This document shows positions 60,755 through 64,000 of a stretch of DNA of 64,000 nt, piece by piece. Each line of letters begins with the position of its first letter. Position 1 is the first letter of the stretch. A model generated the notes under the pieces. It saw only the letters and a program-made list of their open reading frames with translations. It searched no databases and was not told where the DNA came from. A program made the position numbers and the translations under genes. Origin of the DNA: JBPOIC01 sp052034865 (GTDB taxonomy: Bacteria > UBA10199 > JADFYH01); assembly GCA_052034865.1 (NCBI GenBank), contig JBPOIC010000010.1, positions 25,072 to 89,071 on the forward strand, written 5' to 3'.

Positions 60755-61975
60755 ATGTCTCTGATTGTTCAGAAATACGGTGGAACCTCGGTGGCGAACA
60801 TTGAGCGTATCCGCAATGTCGCCCGTCGGGTTTTAAAAACCCAGGAAAAAGGTCATGAAGTCGTGGTCGTGGTCAGTGCCATGTCCGGAGAAACCAATCG
60901 CCTGTTGGCCTTGGCCCAGGAGGCCAATGAAATGCCCAGCGAGCGCGAATGCGACGTTCTTGTTTCCACCGGAGAGCAGGTCACAACTGCCATCCTGGCC
61001 CTGGTCATTCAACAAATGGGCGGCAAAGCTGTTTCTTTCCAGGGGCATCAGGTAAAAATTCTCACCGATGATGCCTACTCCAAGGCCCGCATCAAATCGA
61101 TCGATGCTGAAAATATCAAAAAACATTTAAAAGAAGGAAAGGTGGTCATCGTCGCCGGATTTCAGGGCGTCGATCCAGAGGGGAATATCACCACCCTGGG
61201 ACGCGGGGGGTCTGACACCACGGGCGTTGCCCTGGCGGCCGCTTTAAAAGCAGATGCCTGCGAGATCTACACGGATGTCGATGGAGTTTACACGACTGAT
61301 CCCAACACCGTCCGCGATGCCAAAAAAATCGACAAAATTTCTTATGAAGAAATGCTGGAGATGGCCTCGACCGGCGCCAAGGTTCTGCAGATCCGATCAG
61401 TAGAAATGGGCGCCAAGTATGGAGTCCCCATCTACGTTCTTTCATCTTTTAATGATCACCCCGGAACCGTTGTTTGTCAGGAGGATTCAACCATGGAAAG
61501 TACTGTCGTTACCGCAATTGCCTTTGATCGCAATGAAGCCAAGATCGCCATCCGCCAGGTACCCGATAAGCCTGGGATTGCGATGCAAATTTTTGCACCT
61601 ATTGCTGATGCGAACATCAATGTTGATATGATCGTTCAGAATGTCAGCGAGGACGGAGCCACCGACTTAACTTTTACCGTTCCCAAACCCGATCTTAAAA
61701 AAGCCCTCAAAATCATTTCGCCCATCACAGAGGAGATTAAGGCCAAAAAAGTGGAATCTTCTGAAAACATCGCCAAGGTTTCGATCATTGGGGTGGGGAT
61801 GCGCTCGCATGCCGGGGTGGCTTCGAAAACCTTCCGAGTTCTTGCTCGCGAAGGGGTGAATATCCAGATGATTTCAACTTCAGAGATCAAAATCTCTTTA
61901 GTCATCGATGAGAAATACACTGAGCTTGCCGTGCGTACCTTGCACGAAGCGTTTGGGCTCGGAAAAAAGCAGTAA
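60755..61975 (+). CDS. lysC: Aspartate kinase
   Basis: LysC phosphorylates aspartate, the first step toward lysine, methionine, threonine and diaminopimelate. I start at the ATG at 60755, with AGGAG 8-9 nt upstream, not the ATG at 60734; the product is 406 residues. The catalytic domain has VQKYGGTSVANIERI, VVVVSAMSGETNRLL, LGRGGSDTTGVALA and CEIYTDVDGVYTTDP. Two ACT domains follow (KIAIRQVPDKPGIAMQIFAP and KVSIIGVGMRSHAGVASKTF), so lysine or threonine feedback is likely. It precedes cimA by 19 nt and is probably cotranscribed. Confidence 0.97.
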   Translation: MSLIVQKYGGTSVANIERIRNVARRVLKTQEKGHEVVVVVSAMSGETNRLLALAQEANEMPSERECDVLVSTGEQVTTAILALVIQQMGGKAVSFQGHQVKILTDDAYSKARIKSIDAENIKKHLKEGKVVIVAGFQGVDPEGNITTLGRGGSDTTGVALAAALKADACEIYTDVDGVYTTDPNTVRDAKKIDKISYEEMLEMASTGAKVLQIRSVEMGAKYGVPIYVLSSFNDHPGTVVCQEDSTMESTVVTAIAFDRNEAKIAIRQVPDKPGIAMQIFAPIADANINVDMIVQNVSEDGATDLTFTVPKPDLKKALKIISPITEEIKAKKVESSENIAKVSIIGVGMRSHAGVASKTFRVLAREGVNIQMISTSEIKISLVIDEKYTELAVRTLHEAFGLGKKQ

Positions 61976-61994
61976 GGAAAAAAACTGAGGAACC

Positions 61995-63587
61995 ATGAAA
62001 CTGACCCTCTATGACACGACCTTGCGCGACGGAACCCAGGCGGAAGAAATTTCCTTTACCGTTGAGGATAAACTACGAATTGCCCAAAAGCTCGATGATT
62101 TGGGAATCCATTATATTGAGGCAGGATGGCCAGGATCCAATCCGCGAGATTTGGAATTTTTTCAGCGCTGTCAGAAACTCAAACTGAAAAAAGCAAAAGT
62201 CGCTGCCTTTGGGGCCACTCGAAAAAGCAAAACTTCCGCTGCTAAAGACATTAACCTTGCCGCACTTTTGGAAGCCAATGTTTCGGTCATTACTTTGTTT
62301 GGAAAAAGCTGGGATTTTCATGTGAAGGATGCCCTGCGCATTTCTCTTTCAGAAAATCTGGATCTGATCGCAGATTCGATTTCGTATTTGAATCAGCGCG
62401 TCGATGAAGTGATCTACGATGCGGAACATTTTTTTGATGGTTATAAGGCGAACCCGGAGTATGCCATCCAGACATTAAAAGCAGCTGAAGCGGCGGGAGC
62501 CTCGTGGCTGGTATTGTGCGATACCAATGGTGGCAGTCTTCCACAGGAAATTTTTCAGATCGTCAGCAAATTAAAATCCATTCTAAAAACTCCCCTCGGC
62601 ATTCATTGTCACAACGATGCCGAACTCGCAGTTGCCAACTCACTGTCCGCCATTGAAGCCGGTGCCCTGCAGATCCACGGGACCATCAATGGAATTGGAG
62701 AGCGTTGCGGTAATGCAAACCTGATCTCCGTAATTCCGAATCTTCAGCTCAAACTCAGCAAATCAGTTGTCACTCCAGCGCAACTCAAATCCCTGCGCAT
62801 GATTTCCCACTTTGTGGATGAGCTTGCCAACAAGGTGCCGAACAATCGTCAGCCTTATGTGGGTTCTTCGGCCTTTGCTCACAAGGGTGGGGTACATGTA
62901 CATGCCGTTTCCAAGAATCCCAAAACGTATGAACATATTACTCCTGAGCTGGTGGGAAACCGCCGAAGAATTCTCGTGTCAGATCTGTCAGGAAGCTCGA
63001 ATGTCCTTTTTAAAGCCGAAGAATTTGGAGTCGATCTCCAAAGTAACTCCCCAGTCGTCCGCCAGATTTTAAAGGAGATCAAGGAACTTGAGAACCAGGG
63101 ATTCCAGTTTGAAGGTGCTGAGGCCTCCTTTGAGATCCTTATGAAAAAGGCCACGGGTCAATATCGCAGTTTTTTCAAATTGATCAGTTTTCGAGTGATG
63201 GATGAAAAACTTTCCGAGCGCGAAATGCCATATGCTGAGGCAAGTATTCAGCTGGAAGTGGATGGACAAAAAGAGCATACCGCGTCAACAGGGCATGGCC
63301 CCATCAATGCCTTGGACAATGCTTTAAGAAAAGCTCTGAAGCGATTTTATCCCCAACTTCAAAAGATGAAACTCGTCGATTATAAAGTCAGGGTCCTTCA
63401 GTCGGATCAGGGGACCGGCTCTCGCGTACGCGTGTTGATTGAATCGACGGACGGAAAAGATAAGTGGGGCACTGTGGGGGTATCCGAAAATATCATTCAG
63501 GCTTCTTGGCTCGCACTGGTAGATAGTGTGGAATATCGTTTGCTTAAAGATTTGGAGCGTCGCAAAGGAGTTCGCAAGGATGGATGA
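61995..63587 (+). CDS. cimA: (R)-citramalate synthase CimA
   Basis: CimA condenses pyruvate and acetyl-CoA to (R)-citramalate, starting a threonine-independent route to 2-oxobutyrate and isoleucine. The 530-residue protein has the TIM-barrel motif LYDTTLRDGTQAEEISFT, HCHNDAELAVANSLSAIEAG, GTINGIGERCGN and a C-terminal regulatory LeuA-dimer domain (from about residue 370). The length and the TLRDGTQAEE signature set it apart from LeuA and from homocitrate synthase. It follows lysC by 19 nt and overlaps the ComEA-like gene by 8 nt. Confidence 0.94.
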   Translation: MKLTLYDTTLRDGTQAEEISFTVEDKLRIAQKLDDLGIHYIEAGWPGSNPRDLEFFQRCQKLKLKKAKVAAFGATRKSKTSAAKDINLAALLEANVSVITLFGKSWDFHVKDALRISLSENLDLIADSISYLNQRVDEVIYDAEHFFDGYKANPEYAIQTLKAAEAAGASWLVLCDTNGGSLPQEIFQIVSKLKSILKTPLGIHCHNDAELAVANSLSAIEAGALQIHGTINGIGERCGNANLISVIPNLQLKLSKSVVTPAQLKSLRMISHFVDELANKVPNNRQPYVGSSAFAHKGGVHVHAVSKNPKTYEHITPELVGNRRRILVSDLSGSSNVLFKAEEFGVDLQSNSPVVRQILKEIKELENQGFQFEGAEASFEILMKKATGQYRSFFKLISFRVMDEKLSEREMPYAEASIQLEVDGQKEHTASTGHGPINALDNALRKALKRFYPQLQKMKLVDYKVRVLQSDQGTGSRVRVLIESTDGKDKWGTVGVSENIIQASWLALVDSVEYRLLKDLERRKGVRKDG

Positions 63588-64000
63588 GGAAGAGGTTGCC
63601 AGAAATAGACAGCATTCGTTGTTTATCTTTTTTCCAATCTTTTTAGGAATGCTTGTTTTGATCATCCATTTTTTTCTAGGTCTTGAACCTGCTCCGCACA
63701 CAGTCTCGACACAAATCCCCATCCCTTCCACTTCCGCCCCAGAGAGCCAAAGCTTCAGCGAAACCTCCCCTGTTCTGATCCCCCAGACGCAACCTTTAGA
63801 AACTTTACCTGGCGCAAGCCTGCTCGCATTAGGGCAAAAAATTAATCTAAATCAGGCAGGCAAAGAAGACCTCATCGCACTCCCCGGAATCGGTAGAGCC
63901 TTGGCCGAAAAAATCCTTGAAGATCGACAAAAGAGGGGACCCTTTAGAAAAATTCAGGATTTAATGCGCGTAAAGGGAATTAAAGAAAAGAAATTTGATC
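63580..64000 (+). CDS. ComEA-like helix-hairpin-helix protein, 3' end outside the window
   Basis: The ATG at 63580 overlaps the end of cimA by 8 nt, with AAAGGAG about 9 nt upstream, and the frame is open to the window end (at least 140 codons). An N-terminal membrane anchor (LFIFFPIFLGMLVLIIHFFL) is followed by a Pro/Ser/Thr-rich spacer, then KINLNQAGKEDLIALPGIGR and RQKRGPFRKIQDLMRVKGIK, the two helix-hairpin-helix units of the ComEA DNA-binding domain. ComEA proteins bind incoming DNA in the periplasm during transformation; other small HhH proteins share this shape, and no other competence gene is visible. Confidence 0.9.
   Translation, partial: MDEEEVARNRQHSLFIFFPIFLGMLVLIIHFFLGLEPAPHTVSTQIPIPSTSAPESQSFSETSPVLIPQTQPLETLPGASLLALGQKINLNQAGKEDLIALPGIGRALAEKILEDRQKRGPFRKIQDLMRVKGIKEKKFD

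Noticed and set aside
1..64000. CRISPR arrays, prophage or complete insertion sequences
   Set aside because: No regularly spaced direct repeats with unique spacers, no integrase, capsid or transposase gene was seen on either strand.

Overview
The window reads as a stretch of chromosome from an aerobic Gram-negative bacterium of moderate G+C content. The pointers are: an outer-membrane porin and a small beta-barrel protein ending in Phe, an Mla/MCE lipid-transport operon, a sigma-54 activator, a PrkA-YeaH-SpoVR stress operon, and an alternative complex III plus caa3-type oxidase operon. This mix fits Deltaproteobacteria in the old, broad sense (Myxococcota, Bdellovibrionota, Desulfobacterota or related uncultured lineages). 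That placement is inference from gene content; no rRNA is present. I see no CRISPR array, prophage or complete insertion sequence.

Layout. 1-5.5 kb: the 3' part of a giant membrane-linked protein of unknown function. 5.5-12 kb, mostly minus strand: msrA; a cca-TPR-coaE operon; a sigma-70 family factor whose upstream region carries an array of TCGTG sites at 18-bp period; a sensorless sigma-54 activator. 12-24.5 kb: envelope and housekeeping genes (small OMP, a secreted GX3-repeat protein coupled to uppP, an FG-GAP surface protein, a KGG stress protein, rlmN, a DUF547 protein, a short-chain fatty acid transporter, an enoyl-CoA hydratase, a deacetylase-cyclophilin pair, metF). 24.5-30 kb: thrH, rpsO, pnp (with a long-range leader hairpin), dut and a Fic protein. 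30-37 kb: an FN3/DUF11 surface protein, a fusion of a haem-oxygenase-like diiron oxidase with a cupin, tRNA-Asn and a porin. 37-40 kb: Mla operon. 40-45 kb: prkA-yeaH-spoVR. 45.2-56.9 kb: an eleven-gene respiratory operon (actABCDEF, one small membrane gene, coxBACD) preceded by a structured leader. 57-64 kb: glpQ-like, rsmE, a Yip1 protein, a ROK kinase, lysC, cimA and a ComEA-like gene cut by the window end.

How genes work together. ActA-F would oxidise menaquinol or ubiquinol and pass electrons to the cytochrome-c-bearing CoxB and on to the A2-type CoxA, so the operon encodes a complete quinol-to-oxygen chain. MlaE/F/D move phospholipid between membranes, and UppP recycles the cell-wall lipid carrier. 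LysC and CimA open the aspartate-family and threonine-independent isoleucine routes. Three large proteins share a Cys / hydrophobic / Arg-Lys module resembling known C-terminal sorting tails, suggesting surface display.

The most interesting items are the diiron oxidase-cupin fusion, which has the domain order and metal-ligand spacing of the N-nitrosating enzyme SznF; the two-state leader RNA in front of the respiratory operon; the regularly spaced operator array upstream of the sigma factor; and a dispersed family of REP-like palindromes, two copies of which look like doublets.
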